Source of the DNA: JACCXG01 sp963750935
GTDB lineage: Bacteria; Acidobacteriota; Vicinamibacteria; Vicinamibacterales; 2-12-FULL-66-21
Assembly: GCA_963750935.1 (NCBI GenBank)
Contig: CAVVSR010000009.1
Span: 124,001 to 188,000, forward strand
DNA length: 64,000 bases
Direction: 5' to 3'
The notes below the pieces were generated by a model. The model was given only the letters and a program-made list of their open reading frames with translations. It searched no databases and had not been told where the DNA came from. The translations under genes were made by a program, and so were the position numbers. Positions 50,068-58,896 of the stretch are shown one piece after another. Numbering within the stretch: position 1 is the first letter of the stretch; every line of letters begins with the position of its first letter.

Positions 50068-50135
50068 AGGCGGAAGCCACGAAGTCTCGCGAAGTGGACG
50101 ACCGCTAATCAGATATCTTTCATGCTGGTATACCG

Positions 50136-50732
50136 ATGAAGCCAATGTTCCTGCCCGGCGTCGAACAGAACCCGCAGCCGGGACCGTACAAGACGCTGAT
50201 CGAACAGATGCAGCAGCAGGGAGCGGAGTATCCGCAGATCTGGCACCTGTTCGCGTATCTGCCGTCGGCCACCGACCACCTGGCGCGGTTCACGCAGGAA
50301 ATCCTGCGCGGGCCCGCGCCGCTCAGCCCCGGGCTGCGCGAGCTGATCGCCGCGTATACGTCGCGGCGGAACCACTGCCCGTTTTGAATCAACTCCCACG
50401 CCGCAGTTGCGGCGGAGATGCTCGGGGATCGGGACCTGGTCGGCGGCGTCCTGGAAAACGCGGCGACGTCCGGGCTGGACGATCAGCACAAGGCGCTGTT
50501 CGCGTTCATCGACAAGGTGAACCATGAGTCGCCGTCGATCACGGCGCAGGACCTCGACGAGGCGCGCCAGGCGGGCTGGACCGACGAAGCGCTGTACTTC
50601 GCCATCACCGTGTGCGCGCTGTTCAACTTCTACAACCGCTGGATCGACGCCACCGGCGTCCACGCGCTGTCGGACGAGGCGCACCGGATGGGCGGCAAGC
50701 GGATGGCCACGCAGGGCTACGCGCGCAGTTGA
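50136..50732 (+). CDS. CMD/AhpD-like selenoprotein (CxxU), TGA at 50385-50387
   Basis: 198 residues when the in-frame TGA at codon 84 is read as selenocysteine. N-terminal FLPGVEQNPQPGPYKTLIEQM, YPQIWHLFAYLPSATDHLARFTQEILR, then SRRNHCPF-U-INSHAAVAAEML, which in cysteine homologues of this family reads HCxFC-NSH, the CxxC of AhpD-type peroxidase-related proteins. Family sequence continues after the TGA (GVLENAATSGLDDQHKALFAFIDKVN, FAITVCALFNFYNRWIDATGV). A hairpin with a 4-base loop begins 11 bases after the TGA. A conventional reading would need a truncated protein plus a second orphan frame. Probably a thiol/selenol peroxidase or reductase. Confidence 0.88.
50399..50414 (+). promoter_or_regulatory. 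bacterial SECIS hairpin
   Basis: CGCCGC-AGTT-GCGGCG, a perfect 6-base-pair stem with loop AGTT, extended by CTC/GAG pairing below. The loop starts 17 bases after the TGA and has G in its second position, meeting the known bacterial SECIS rules for SelB-dependent selenocysteine insertion. Confidence 0.8.
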
Positions 50733-50759
50733 GGCGGCAGCCGGCCAGTGCCGGCCGCC

Positions 50760-50776
50760 GTTTATCTCCCGTTCAT
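50760..50776 (+). promoter_or_regulatory. predicted response-regulator operator, copy 1
   Basis: GTTTATCTCCCGTTCAT: two half-sites GTTTAT and GTTCAT, 11 bases apart. It matches the site at 53862-53878 at 15 of 17 positions. It lies 50 bases before the start of the 50826 gene, with GCTATCGT about 15 bases downstream as a candidate -10. Confidence 0.6.
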
Positions 50777-50825
50777 TTCCCGCCCGCTATCGTGGCCCGG
50801 AAGAGAAGGAGGGTCACGAATTACC

Positions 50826-51737
50826 ATGCGCTTCGACACTGTCGTCACCTGGGGAAGAATCCGTTACGTCGCGGCAGCCGCGGCAGTCACCCTGCTGTCC
50901 GCTACGCAGGCCGCGTCGCAGCCGGCGACGACCGTGCAGTGCAAGCCCGACGGACCAGCGGTGGCCATCCCGGATCTGCCCGAGGCAAGTGGCGTCGCGA
51001 TCAGCCGGCGCGTTCCTGGACGGCTGTGGTCGCACAACGACTCCGGCCGTGCGACGCTCGTGGCCCTCGACGCCAAGGGGGCGGTGACGGGACGGCTCCA
51101 GATCGAGGGGATCAAGATCGACGACTGGGAAGCGGTCGCCGTCGGCCCCTGTAAGGAGGGCTCGTGCATCTACGTCGGCGACATCGGCGACAACAACGGC
51201 AAACGGAAGCGCATCACCGTCTACCGCGCCGCCGAGCCCGCGGATGGCGGGGCGACGGTCCGCGTCAGCGAGACGTTCCATGCGACCTACCCTGACGGCG
51301 GCCACGACGCCGAGAGCCTGTTCGTCGCGCCCGACGGCGCCATCTACATCGTCACCAAGGGAGACACCGGTGCGGTGGCGTTGTACCGCTTCCCTCGCGA
51401 GCTGCGGTCGGGCTCGACGCACACGCTCGAGCGCGTCGCCGGCCCGGGTGGCGCCGGCAAGCCACCGGCGAGCGACCGCATCACCGACGCCGCGATGTCG
51501 CCCGATGGTGTCTGGGTCGTGCTGCGCACCAATGGCCAGCTCACGTTCTTCCGGTTCGCGGATCTCACGGCCGGCAAGTGGATCGAGGCGGGGCGTGTCG
51601 ATCTGCGGCCGGTGCGCGAGCCACAGGGGGAAGGCGTGGCGATCGGCGACAACGGCGCGCTGTATCTCACGAGCGAAGGCGGCGGCAAGCAGCTGCCCGG
51701 CACGTTCGCGCGCCTCACCTGCACGATGGGCCGGTGA
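50826..51737 (+). CDS. secreted beta-propeller-like protein
   Basis: 303 residues. The signal peptide ends ATQAASQ. The mature part has propeller-type units: IPDLPEASGVAISRRVPGRLWSHNDSG, VTGRLQIEGIKIDDWEAVAVGP, CIYVGDIGDNNGKRKRITVYRA, HDAESLFVAPDGAIYIVTKGD, ITDAAMSPDGVWVVLRTNG, GEGVAIGDNGALYLTSEGGG. Two cysteine pairs probably form disulfides. The start ATG is 26 bases inside the longest open frame and has AGAAGGAGG a short distance upstream. It lies just before the OmpR-type regulator gene and has that regulator's predicted site upstream, so it may be a target or an accessory sensor. Confidence 0.78.
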   Translation: MRFDTVVTWGRIRYVAAAAAVTLLSATQAASQPATTVQCKPDGPAVAIPDLPEASGVAISRRVPGRLWSHNDSGRATLVALDAKGAVTGRLQIEGIKIDDWEAVAVGPCKEGSCIYVGDIGDNNGKRKRITVYRAAEPADGGATVRVSETFHATYPDGGHDAESLFVAPDGAIYIVTKGDTGAVALYRFPRELRSGSTHTLERVAGPGGAGKPPASDRITDAAMSPDGVWVVLRTNGQLTFFRFADLTAGKWIEAGRVDLRPVREPQGEGVAIGDNGALYLTSEGGGKQLPGTFARLTCTMGR

Positions 51738-51752
51738 GCTGTTGATGGCGCG

Positions 51753-52439
51753 ATGAGGATTCTCGTCGTCGAGGACGAGCCCACGGCCGCGGCGCTGCTG
51801 GCGAAGGGGCTGCGGGAGCACGCGCATGCCGTCGACGTCGCAGCGGATGGCGTCGACGCGCTCGAGCAGGTCGCGGTCAACGACTACGACCTCCTGATCC
51901 TCGACGTGCTGCTGCCGGGCATCGACGGCCTCGAGCTGTGCCGCCAGATCCGGAGGCAGGGCCTGACGGTGCCGATCCTGATGCTGACCGCACGCGGCGG
52001 ACTGGATCAGCGCGTCGAAGGCCTGGACGCCGGCGCCGACGACTACCTCCCGAAGCCGTATCACTTCCCCGAGCTGCTGGCGCGCGTGCGGGCGCTCCAG
52101 CGCCGCGGCCCGCTGCTCGCCTCGCCCATCCTGCGAGCCGACGACCTCACCCTCGATACACGCGCCCGCCGGGTCGAGCGCGCCGGCGCCGCCGTTCAGC
52201 TGACCACCAAGGAATATGCGCTGCTCGAGTACCTGCTGCGGCGCCAGGGAGAAGTGGTCGGGCGCGCCGACATCGCCGAGCACGTCTGGGACGACAGCTT
52301 CGATCCGATGTCCAACCTGATCGAGGTCTACATCCAGCGGCTGCGCCGCAAGATCGACGACGGGCATCGGGTCAAGCTGATACGGACGCGGCGCGGCGCC
52401 GGCTACGAGATCGCGGCGGGTGGCGATGAGACCGATTGA
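51753..52439 (+). CDS. OmpR/PhoB-type response regulator
   Basis: 228 residues. Receiver: ILVVEDEPTAAALLAKGLRE, YDLLILDVLLPGIDGLELCRQIR (phospho-Asp 51), PILMLTARGGLDQRVEGLDAGADDYLPKPY. The winged helix runs VQLTTKEYALLEYLLRRQGEVVGRADIAEHVWDD...NLIEVYIQRLRRKID, ending in the wing RTRRGAGYEIAA. The gene overlaps the kinase by 14 bases. CusR/CopR-like regulators have this form, but the inducer is not evident. Its probable operators are the two similar 17-mers at 50760 and 53862. Confidence 0.94.
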   Translation: MRILVVEDEPTAAALLAKGLREHAHAVDVAADGVDALEQVAVNDYDLLILDVLLPGIDGLELCRQIRRQGLTVPILMLTARGGLDQRVEGLDAGADDYLPKPYHFPELLARVRALQRRGPLLASPILRADDLTLDTRARRVERAGAAVQLTTKEYALLEYLLRRQGEVVGRADIAEHVWDDSFDPMSNLIEVYIQRLRRKIDDGHRVKLIRTRRGAGYEIAAGGDETD

Positions 52440-53847
52440 GACCGTCCGGGCGCGCCTGACGCTGTGGTACGTCAGCGTGCTGACCGCCGTGCTGATCATC
52501 GTCGGCGGCCTGATCTACGTGCTGCTGGCGCGCGCGCTCTACGCACGCATCGACGAGAACCTGCACGGCGTGATGCAGATCGCGATGACCTCGCTCGCCA
52601 ACGATCTCACGGAAGGGCAGGACACGGAGGACGCGGCGAGGAGCACCGCGGCGGAGCTGTCGGCCCGCCACCAGATGCTGGCGATCTACGACGCCGGCGG
52701 ACGGCTGCTCGCGGAAGAGGGGCGCGACGACGACCTGGCATTTGCGCTGCCGCCGCTGGACGCCATTCCCACGGACGCCGAAATGCTGATGACGGTCGCC
52801 GAGGTCAAGGACCGCGACGACCGTCATCGCCTCGCGCTCCGACGCGTCACGATCCTGCCGTCCGGCGCGAGATACGTCGTCGTCATCGGCAGCGCGCTGG
52901 AGCCCACCGACGAAGAGCTCGAATCGCTGCGCGGGATTCTCGGCTACGTGGTGCCGATCACGCTGGTCGTCGCCGGCCTCGGCGGCTGGTTCCTGGCGCG
53001 CCAGAGCCTGTCGCCGGTCGTCGCCATGGCTGAGCGGGCACGGCGCATCGGCGTCGAGAACCTGAGCGAGCGCCTGCCGGTCGCGAACCCGCGCGACGAG
53101 CTCGGCCGGCTCGCGGCGACATTCAACGAGCTGCTCGGCCGGCTCGAGGCATCGCTGACGCTGCAGCGGCAGTTCATGGCGGACGCCTCGCACGAGCTGC
53201 GCACGCCGGTCGCGACCGCCCGGACCGCGGCAGGAGTCGCCCTGCAGCAGCCGCATCGCGACGAGCGCGAGTACCGCGAGACGCTGGAGATCGTCGAGCA
53301 GCAGACGGTGCGACTCTCGCGCATCGTCGACGACATGTTCACGCTGGCCCGCGCCGATGCCGGCAACTATCCGGTGCACCGCACGCCGATGTACCTCGAC
53401 GAGGTGGTGGACGAGATGGTGCGGGCCGCGCGTGTCCTGGCTTCGCCGCGCGGAGTGTCGATCGAAGCGATCACATCGGGGCCGGTGCTGTTCGATGGCG
53501 ACGAGGACCTGATCCGCCGCCTGGTCGGCAACCTGCTGGACAACGCGGTGCGGCACGCGCCGGAGGGCACCAGCGTCCGCGTCGCGCTCGAACGCGCCGG
53601 CGACGGGTGTGCAATCTCGGTAACCGATCAGGGTCCCGGCATTCCGCCCGAGAAGGAAGCGCTCATCTTCACGAGGTTCTATCGCGGCGATCCGGCTCGG
53701 ACGCGCGGACGCTCCGACGGCGGCGCCGGACTCGGCCTGGCGCTGGCGCGATGGATCGCGAACGTGCACGACGGCGACGTGAGACTGCGGCCGTCGGACT
53801 CGGGCACGACGTTCGTCGTCACCCTGCCGGGCACCCGCGGCGGCTGA
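52426..53847 (+). CDS. HAMP-containing sensor histidine kinase
   Basis: 473 residues from ATG 52426 (a GTG at 52420 is also possible). Two helices (LTLWYVSVLTAVLIIVGGLIYVLLA near 10-35, VVPITLVVAGLGGWFLA near 178-195) flank a periplasmic sensor domain; HAMP follows. HisKA has phospho-His in ADASHELRTPVATARTAAG. HATPase: LVGNLLDNAVRHAPEG, VTDQGPGIPPEKE, GGAGLGLALARWIANVHDG. It is the CusS/QseC layout. It partners the response regulator upstream, which it overlaps. Stimulus unknown. Confidence 0.93.
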   Translation: MRPIETVRARLTLWYVSVLTAVLIIVGGLIYVLLARALYARIDENLHGVMQIAMTSLANDLTEGQDTEDAARSTAAELSARHQMLAIYDAGGRLLAEEGRDDDLAFALPPLDAIPTDAEMLMTVAEVKDRDDRHRLALRRVTILPSGARYVVVIGSALEPTDEELESLRGILGYVVPITLVVAGLGGWFLARQSLSPVVAMAERARRIGVENLSERLPVANPRDELGRLAATFNELLGRLEASLTLQRQFMADASHELRTPVATARTAAGVALQQPHRDEREYRETLEIVEQQTVRLSRIVDDMFTLARADAGNYPVHRTPMYLDEVVDEMVRAARVLASPRGVSIEAITSGPVLFDGDEDLIRRLVGNLLDNAVRHAPEGTSVRVALERAGDGCAISVTDQGPGIPPEKEALIFTRFYRGDPARTRGRSDGGAGLGLALARWIANVHDGDVRLRPSDSGTTFVVTLPGTRGG

Positions 53848-53861
53848 GCCGGCGCGCCCCC

Positions 53862-53878
53862 GTTTATCTGCTGTTCAT
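53862..53878 (+). promoter_or_regulatory. predicted response-regulator operator, copy 2
   Basis: GTTTATCTGCTGTTCAT, same half-sites and spacing as copy 1. It lies 96 bases before the start of the exported protein gene at 53974, with CGATAGGCT about 10 bases downstream as a possible -10. Confidence 0.6.
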
Positions 53879-53973
53879 GCGCACCTCGATAGGCTGGGTC
53901 CCAGGATCAGCGCGCCACGACGGCGTAGGGGAGTCCGAGGGGCGAAGCCCCTCGGATCCAATCAGGAGGTGTC

Positions 53974-54420
53974 ATGAGCAACAAGCGACAGATCATTCCC
54001 ATTGCCGGGCTTCTGGCAACCATCGCGATAGCGATCTACTTCGTCGTGCAGCTGAACGCACAGGGGACTGGGCCGTCCGGAAATCTCACCAACGCCGCCG
54101 TCGCGGAGGTCAGAAACGCCCAGGGGCAGGTCGTGCTGCAGGGGCAGTTCGCGCAGGCCGACGAAGACGATGACGACGTCGAGCGGAAGGCGGTGCTGAA
54201 GCCGACCGGGATCGACGCCGATGCGGCGGGCGAGGCCGAGGTCGAGTTCGCGCGGACGTCACCGGCGGTTCAGGAGGTCGAGTTCTCGATCAGCGGCGTC
54301 GAGATCGGCTCGACGTTCACGTTCGTCATCGACGGGCAGGAGATCGGCACCGCCACGGCCGATCGCCGGGGTCGGGCGGAGTTGGAAGTGGACGTCAGGA
54401 TGCAGCCGACGCAGCAATGA
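53974..54420 (+). CDS. exported protein of unknown function
   Basis: 148 residues with an uncleaved or signal-type N-terminal helix (IIPIAGLLATIAIAIYFVVQL) and a strong AGGAGGTGTC ribosome site. The body is beta-rich and acidic (QADEDDDDVERKAVL; VEFSISGVEIGSTFTFVIDGQEIGTATADRRGRAELEVDVRM), like the small DUF-type proteins with an Ig-like strand order. Immediately downstream of the two-component system and preceded by its likely operator, so probably regulated by it. I do not recognise a family. Confidence 0.75.
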   Translation: MSNKRQIIPIAGLLATIAIAIYFVVQLNAQGTGPSGNLTNAAVAEVRNAQGQVVLQGQFAQADEDDDDVERKAVLKPTGIDADAAGEAEVEFARTSPAVQEVEFSISGVEIGSTFTFVIDGQEIGTATADRRGRAELEVDVRMQPTQQ

Positions 54421-54547
54421 CGAGGACGTCCATGCGGCGGAGACGCCACCCCCGAGCACCGCCGGGCTTGGTACAATATGCGCTCACCGAGGAGGCCGCC
54501 GGGGGCTTCGTTTCGCGCGCGGGCCCGACGGGCCGCGTGGAGGTCTC

Positions 54548-56167
54548 ATGAAGAAGTTTGCCGCGGCGCTCCTGGCGCTCGCGACGCTGTTATCGGCCGC
54601 TCCGAGCGCCCAGCCGTCCGCCCCGGAGATCCGGCTGGTGCTGCTGGTGGCCGTCGATCAGTTCCGCTATGACTACCTGACCCGGTTCCGCAGCAGCTAT
54701 ACCGGCGGCCTCCGCCGGCTGCTCAGCGACGGCGCCGTCTTTACGAACGCCAACCTCGAGCATTACCCGACGGTCACGGCGATCGGGCACGCGACCATGC
54801 TGACGGGCGCCACGCCCTCGGTCAGCGGCATCATCGGCAACGACTGGTTCGATCGCGAGACCGGCGGCACGGTGACGAGCGTATCGGATCCGTTGGTAAA
54901 GTCGGTCGGCTCGCCGACCGGCTCGGCGGCCTCGCCGCGGCGGCTGCTCGTGAGCACGGTCGGCGACGAGATCAAGATGGCGTCCGCGGTGCCGCGCACC
55001 TCGAAGGACGCGCCCCGCGTCTACGGCATCTCGCTGAAGGATCGCTCCGCCATCCTCACCGTCGGACGCGGCGCCGACGGATCGTTCTGGTGGGACACCA
55101 AGACCGGCAGCTTCGTGAGCAGCACCTACTACTACAAGGACATGCCGGCCTGGGTGAGCACGTTCAACGAGCGGCGCGCCGTCGACGGCAACGCCGGCCG
55201 GACCTGGACGTCGCTGGCGCCGTCGATTCCGCTGCGGATGCTGCCGTCCGAGCGCGACACCAAGCTCTACGACGCCGTCTACGCGAGCCCGTTCGGCAAC
55301 GACCTGCTCCTCGACTTCGCGTGCGAGCTGCTGACCCGCGAATCGCTCGGCACCCGCAACGCGACCGACGTGCTGTCCGTCAGCTTCTCCTCCAACGACT
55401 CGGTCGGCCATACCTTCGGCCCGGACTCGCCGCAGGTGCGCGACATCGCGATCCGGACGGATCGCACGATCGGCCGGCTGCTCGAGCAGGTCGATCAGAT
55501 CGTCGGCCTCAAGCACACGATCGTCGCGTTCACCACCGATCACGGCGTCGCGCCGGTGCCGGAGCTGGTGAAACAGCGCGGCCTGCCCGGCGGACGCATG
55601 ACCACGAAGGAACTGTTCGAGCCGCTGCAGCAGGCGTTGACAGCCGCTTACGGGCCGGGCCGCTGGCTGATGGCGACGGCGGGGTCGTCCCCGTACTTGA
55701 ACTACGAGCTGATCGATCAGCTGAAGCTCGATCCCGCCGAGGTCCGGCGCATCGCCGCGGCGGCGGTGACGAAAGTGCCGCACGTCGCGCGCGTCTACAC
55801 GCGCGACCAGCTGCTGCGCGGCGAGGTTCCCAACGATCGCATCGGCAGCCGCGTGCTGCGCGGCTTCAACCCCCAGCGCTCAGGCGACCTCGAGATCATC
55901 CTCGAGCCGTACTGGATGCGGCAGGCCACCGGCACGACGCACGGGACGCCGTACAACTACGACGCCCACATCCCGCTGATCCTGATGGGCCGGGGCATCC
56001 GCGCCGGCGAGTATTCGGCGCACGTCGCGCTGAACGATCTGGCGCCGACGCTGGCCACGATGGTTGGCGTGGAGATCCCGGCGGGCTCTTCCGGCAGGGT
56101 CCTCACGGAAGTACCTCTCGAAAAACGACAAGTAAGAAGGCAAAAGTCAAAACGTTTTGACTTCTGA
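54548..56167 (+). CDS. PafA-like alkaline phosphatase superfamily protein
   Basis: 539 residues; GTGGAGGTCTC precedes the ATG. Signal peptide (LLALATLLSAAPSAQ). Metal and catalytic residues of the type I phosphodiesterase/AP fold are VAVDQFRYDYL (Asp), NLEHYPTVTAIGHATMLTG (Thr nucleophile), SFSSNDSVGHTFGPDS (Asp, His), AFTTDHGVAPVPE (Asp-His) and the late histidine DAHIPLILMG. It hydrolyses phosphate esters in the periplasm. The final residues RRQKSKRFDF are encoded by the inverted heptamer array; the natural end was probably near GRVLTEVPLEK. Confidence 0.92.
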   Translation: MKKFAAALLALATLLSAAPSAQPSAPEIRLVLLVAVDQFRYDYLTRFRSSYTGGLRRLLSDGAVFTNANLEHYPTVTAIGHATMLTGATPSVSGIIGNDWFDRETGGTVTSVSDPLVKSVGSPTGSAASPRRLLVSTVGDEIKMASAVPRTSKDAPRVYGISLKDRSAILTVGRGADGSFWWDTKTGSFVSSTYYYKDMPAWVSTFNERRAVDGNAGRTWTSLAPSIPLRMLPSERDTKLYDAVYASPFGNDLLLDFACELLTRESLGTRNATDVLSVSFSSNDSVGHTFGPDSPQVRDIAIRTDRTIGRLLEQVDQIVGLKHTIVAFTTDHGVAPVPELVKQRGLPGGRMTTKELFEPLQQALTAAYGPGRWLMATAGSSPYLNYELIDQLKLDPAEVRRIAAAAVTKVPHVARVYTRDQLLRGEVPNDRIGSRVLRGFNPQRSGDLEIILEPYWMRQATGTTHGTPYNYDAHIPLILMGRGIRAGEYSAHVALNDLAPTLATMVGVEIPAGSSGRVLTEVPLEKRQVRRQKSKRFDF

Positions 56168-56182
56168 CTTTGTACTTCTGAC
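56132..56182. repeat. inverted GTCAGAA heptamer array between convergent genes
   Basis: Left arm GTAAGAA, GGCAAAA, GTCAAAA (56132-56152); right arm TTTTGAC, TTCTGAC, TTTGTAC, TTCTGAC (56155-56182). The centre CAAAACGTTTTG is a perfect palindrome. It supplies the stop codon and tail of the phosphatase gene and would end transcription from both sides. Confidence 0.82.
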
Positions 56183-56196
56183 TTCCTGGCGTCCCG

Positions 56197-57102
56197 TCAG
56201 GCGACCGCCAGGTAATCGCGCATCATCTTCACGAAGTGCGGGAACGCGACCTCGGGCTCCTCGATCTCCGGGTGCCAGCCCTTCTCCCATTCGAAGCCGT
56301 AGTAGCCGGTGTAACCGGCTTTCTTGAGGATCGCGACCGTGTCGCGCACCGGCACCGAGCCGCTGCCGGTCAGGACGTAGCGGATGCCGGTCCCTTCGGG
56401 CCTGGAGTCCTTGAGGTGGGTGTGGCGGACATACTGCCCGAGCGCCGCGAACGTGGCCGCCGGCTGTTCCTTGCCCGACACGAACGTGTGGTGCGCGTCC
56501 CAGAGGAGCGCCACGTTGTCCATCGCGACCCCCTTGAGGAGCTCCTGCAGCGTCGGTGAGTCGGTGAAGTCGCCGTGGGCCTCGAGCAGGACGGCGACGC
56601 CGCTGCCCTTCGCGTGCTGGCCGAGCGTCCGCAAGCCGTCGATCACGCGCGCCATGACTTCGGCGCGCGGCTGCTCTGCCGGGATGCGGTCGCCGAAGAC
56701 ACGGACGTAGGGGACGCGCAGCTGCTGCGCGAGATCGATGAAGCGCCGTCCCTCGTCGAGCTGCGCGGCCCTGACCTTGGGATCCGCCTCGTGCATGCGC
56801 GACGACGCGCCGAGGTCGGAAATCTTCAGGCCGAGCGCGTCGAGATCCTTCCTGCTGTCAGCCAGCCGCGTGCCGGTGAACTCCGGACGCGCCGGCAGGT
56901 CCATCTTCATCTCGATCCCGCGCAGCTCGATCGCCGCATACCCCATCGCCGCCGCCTGCTCGACGATGCGGCGCCACGGCCACGTCGGGCAGCCGAGGGT
57001 GGAGAACGACAGCGGCAGGCGATCGGATCGCGGCTGGGCGCGGAGGATGGCGGGCGCGCCGGCGGCAAGACCGGCAAGGAACGTACGGCGCGAAATGCTC
57101 AT
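56197..57102 (-). CDS. Tat-exported sugar phosphate isomerase/epimerase family protein (TIM barrel)
   Basis: 301 residues. Twin-arginine start ISRRTFLAGLAAG. The AP_endonuc_2 (xylose isomerase-like) barrel follows: FSTLGCPTWPWRRIVEQAAAMGYAAIELRG, IDLAQQLRVPYVRVFGDR, VAVLLEAHGDFTDSP, VALLWDAHHTF, VRHTHLKDSRPE, YYGFEWEKGWHPEIEEPEVAFPHFV. Metal ligands E, D/H, H and E are in place. Such exported isomerases and epimerases are abundant in Acidobacteriota; the sugar is unknown. It converges with the phosphatase gene. Confidence 0.9.
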   Translation of the reverse strand: MSISRRTFLAGLAAGAPAILRAQPRSDRLPLSFSTLGCPTWPWRRIVEQAAAMGYAAIELRGIEMKMDLPARPEFTGTRLADSRKDLDALGLKISDLGASSRMHEADPKVRAAQLDEGRRFIDLAQQLRVPYVRVFGDRIPAEQPRAEVMARVIDGLRTLGQHAKGSGVAVLLEAHGDFTDSPTLQELLKGVAMDNVALLWDAHHTFVSGKEQPAATFAALGQYVRHTHLKDSRPEGTGIRYVLTGSGSVPVRDTVAILKKAGYTGYYGFEWEKGWHPEIEEPEVAFPHFVKMMRDYLAVA

Positions 57103-57138
57103 GAGGAGATTCTAGGTCGGGATGCGGTGATCGGGATC

Positions 57139-57187
57139 GGGATGCGGGACGCGGGATGCGGGACGCGGGATGCGGGACGCGGGAAGC
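57139..57187. repeat. GGGATGC/GGGACGC heptamer array (7 units)
   Basis: GGGATGC and GGGACGC alternate three times, then GGGAAGC, abutting the stop codon (57188-57190) of the LysR gene. It fills the gap before the isomerase gene start at 57102, together with degenerate units at about 57119-57138. Confidence 0.88.
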
Positions 57188-58096
57188 CTACTTCCCCCGC
57201 CGCCGGGCTGGCGCGGCGCGGGCCTCGCGCACCATGCTGACGAACCGCTGGACCAGGGTGACGCTGCTGGCGTCGCGGTGCCAGGCGACGCCGATGTTCC
57301 AGGCGGCCTCGGCCAGCTTCACTTCGCGGTAGCGCACCCCCGGCAGCTGCATCGACGCCGCCGAGCGCGGCACCAGCGACACGCCCAGGCCGGCGCCGAC
57401 CAGCGACAGCACGGTGAACAGCTCGTTCGCCTCCTGGACGATGCGGGGCGCGAAGCCGGCGGCGGCGCAGACGCTGAGCGCGTGGTCGTAGAAGCTCGCG
57501 GACCGGGTGCGGGCGATCAGGATGAACGGCTCGGCCGACACCGAGCGCAGTCCGAGCCGCGCCTGCCAGCCGCTGCGCGGACCGATCGCCAGCACCAGCC
57601 GCTCGTCGAGGATCGGCCGGACCACCAGCCGGCGGTCGGCCAGCGGGAGGCGGACGAAGCCGACGTCGATGTCCCCGCCGGCAAGGGCCTCGATTTGATC
57701 CGGCGTGGACATGTCGCGGAGGTGGAGGTGGACGCCGGGGTGGCTCTCGCGGAACCGCAGCAGGACGTCGGGCAGCAGGCCGAGGATGCTGGCGATGCCG
57801 AAGCCGATGCGGAGCCGCCCGGCCTCGCCGCGCGCGGCGCGCTGCGACAGCGCCACCGTCGCCTCCGACTCGCGCAGCAGCTGCCGGCCGCGCTCGGCGA
57901 GCAGCCGCCCGGCCTCGGTCAGGCGGACGTCGCGGTAGCGGCGCACCAGCAGCGGCCCGCCGATGCGGGCCTCGAGCTTGCGGATCCGCTTGCTCAGCGC
58001 CGGCTGCGAGACGTGCAGGCGATCGGCGGCGCGGCCGAAGTGCAGCGCCTCGGCGAGCGCGACCACCGCGGCAAGGTCGGCGAGCTCGACATCCAT
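57188..58096 (-). CDS. LysR-family transcriptional regulator
   Basis: 302 residues. The N-terminal helix-turn-helix spans about 4-62 (LAAVVALAEALHFGRAADRLHVSQPALSKRIRKLEARIG, LTEAGRLL). The substrate-binding domain starts GRLRIGFGIASILGLLPDVLLRFRESHPGV and includes EALAGGDIDVGFVRLPL and LVGAGLGVSLVPRSAA, as in BenM/CatM-like regulators of aromatic compound genes. It is divergent from the nucleotidase gene (91-base gap), which is therefore its best candidate target. Confidence 0.93.
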   Translation of the reverse strand: MDVELADLAAVVALAEALHFGRAADRLHVSQPALSKRIRKLEARIGGPLLVRRYRDVRLTEAGRLLAERGRQLLRESEATVALSQRAARGEAGRLRIGFGIASILGLLPDVLLRFRESHPGVHLHLRDMSTPDQIEALAGGDIDVGFVRLPLADRRLVVRPILDERLVLAIGPRSGWQARLGLRSVSAEPFILIARTRSASFYDHALSVCAAAGFAPRIVQEANELFTVLSLVGAGLGVSLVPRSAASMQLPGVRYREVKLAEAAWNIGVAWHRDASSVTLVQRFVSMVREARAAPARRRGK

Positions 58097-58186
58097 AACC
58101 GCAGGTTATCAGATGAGGCCAAACGTTTCATTGGACGAATTCCTCGATCCGGGCGACCCTGAACGGGTGGACAAGACAGAGACATC

Positions 58187-58801
58187 GTGACGTTCGCCCG
58201 CTCCGGCCGGCTGCGCATCGCCATCGACATGGACGAAGTGATGGCCGACGCGCTGGCCGAGCACGTCCGCCGCTACAACCTCGCGTTCGGTGCGCAGCTC
58301 ACCGTCGCCCAGCTCCATGGCCGCCACCTCGAGGAGTGGATCCCGGCGGCCGAGCGCGAGGCGGTCGAGGCGATGCTCGACGCGTCGTTCTTCGCCGACC
58401 TGGCCCTCATGCCCGACTGCCAGGACGTCATCCGCGAGCTCGCCGCCCGCCACGACGTGTACATCGTCACCGCCGCGATGGACGTGCCGTGCTCGTTCGA
58501 CGCGAAGTACCAGTGGCTGCAGCGCCACTTCCCGTTCATCCCGCCGTCGCAGATCGTGTTCTGCGGCGACAAGGGCATCATCGAGGCCGACTACCTGATC
58601 GACGATCGCGCGCGGCACTTCGCGCGGTTCACCGGGCGTCCGCTGCTCTACTCGGCGCCGCACAACGCCGCCGAGACGCGCTATCCGAGGGTCGGGTCGT
58701 GGCGTGAGGTGCGCGCGTTCTTCGCGAGGATCGACGGCCTGGCGGAGGACGACGGCCTGCCCGCGCCGGACTGCAGCAACGAGCGCGCCGCCACCGCCTG
58801 A
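58187..58801 (+). CDS. 5'(3')-deoxyribonucleotidase-like HAD phosphatase
   Basis: 204 residues from a GTG. HAD motif I is IAIDMDEVMADAL with the Asp nucleophile; motif II is VYIVTAAMD; motif III and the metal aspartates are IVFCGDKGIIEADYLIDDRARHF. This is the NT5C (PF06941) subfamily that dephosphorylates nucleoside monophosphates. An alternative start further downstream would lose the conserved first strand. It is followed by palindromic element 2. Confidence 0.88.
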   Translation: MTFARSGRLRIAIDMDEVMADALAEHVRRYNLAFGAQLTVAQLHGRHLEEWIPAAEREAVEAMLDASFFADLALMPDCQDVIRELAARHDVYIVTAAMDVPCSFDAKYQWLQRHFPFIPPSQIVFCGDKGIIEADYLIDDRARHFARFTGRPLLYSAPHNAAETRYPRVGSWREVRAFFARIDGLAEDDGLPAPDCSNERAATA

Positions 58802-58896
58802 TCGGTGCCGGCCCTGGTGAGGCCGCTCACCGGCGTGAAGAGGCGGTCCTTCGAGGGCGCATGGTCACGACGGGCCGGCCGCTGGCATCCAGGCCG

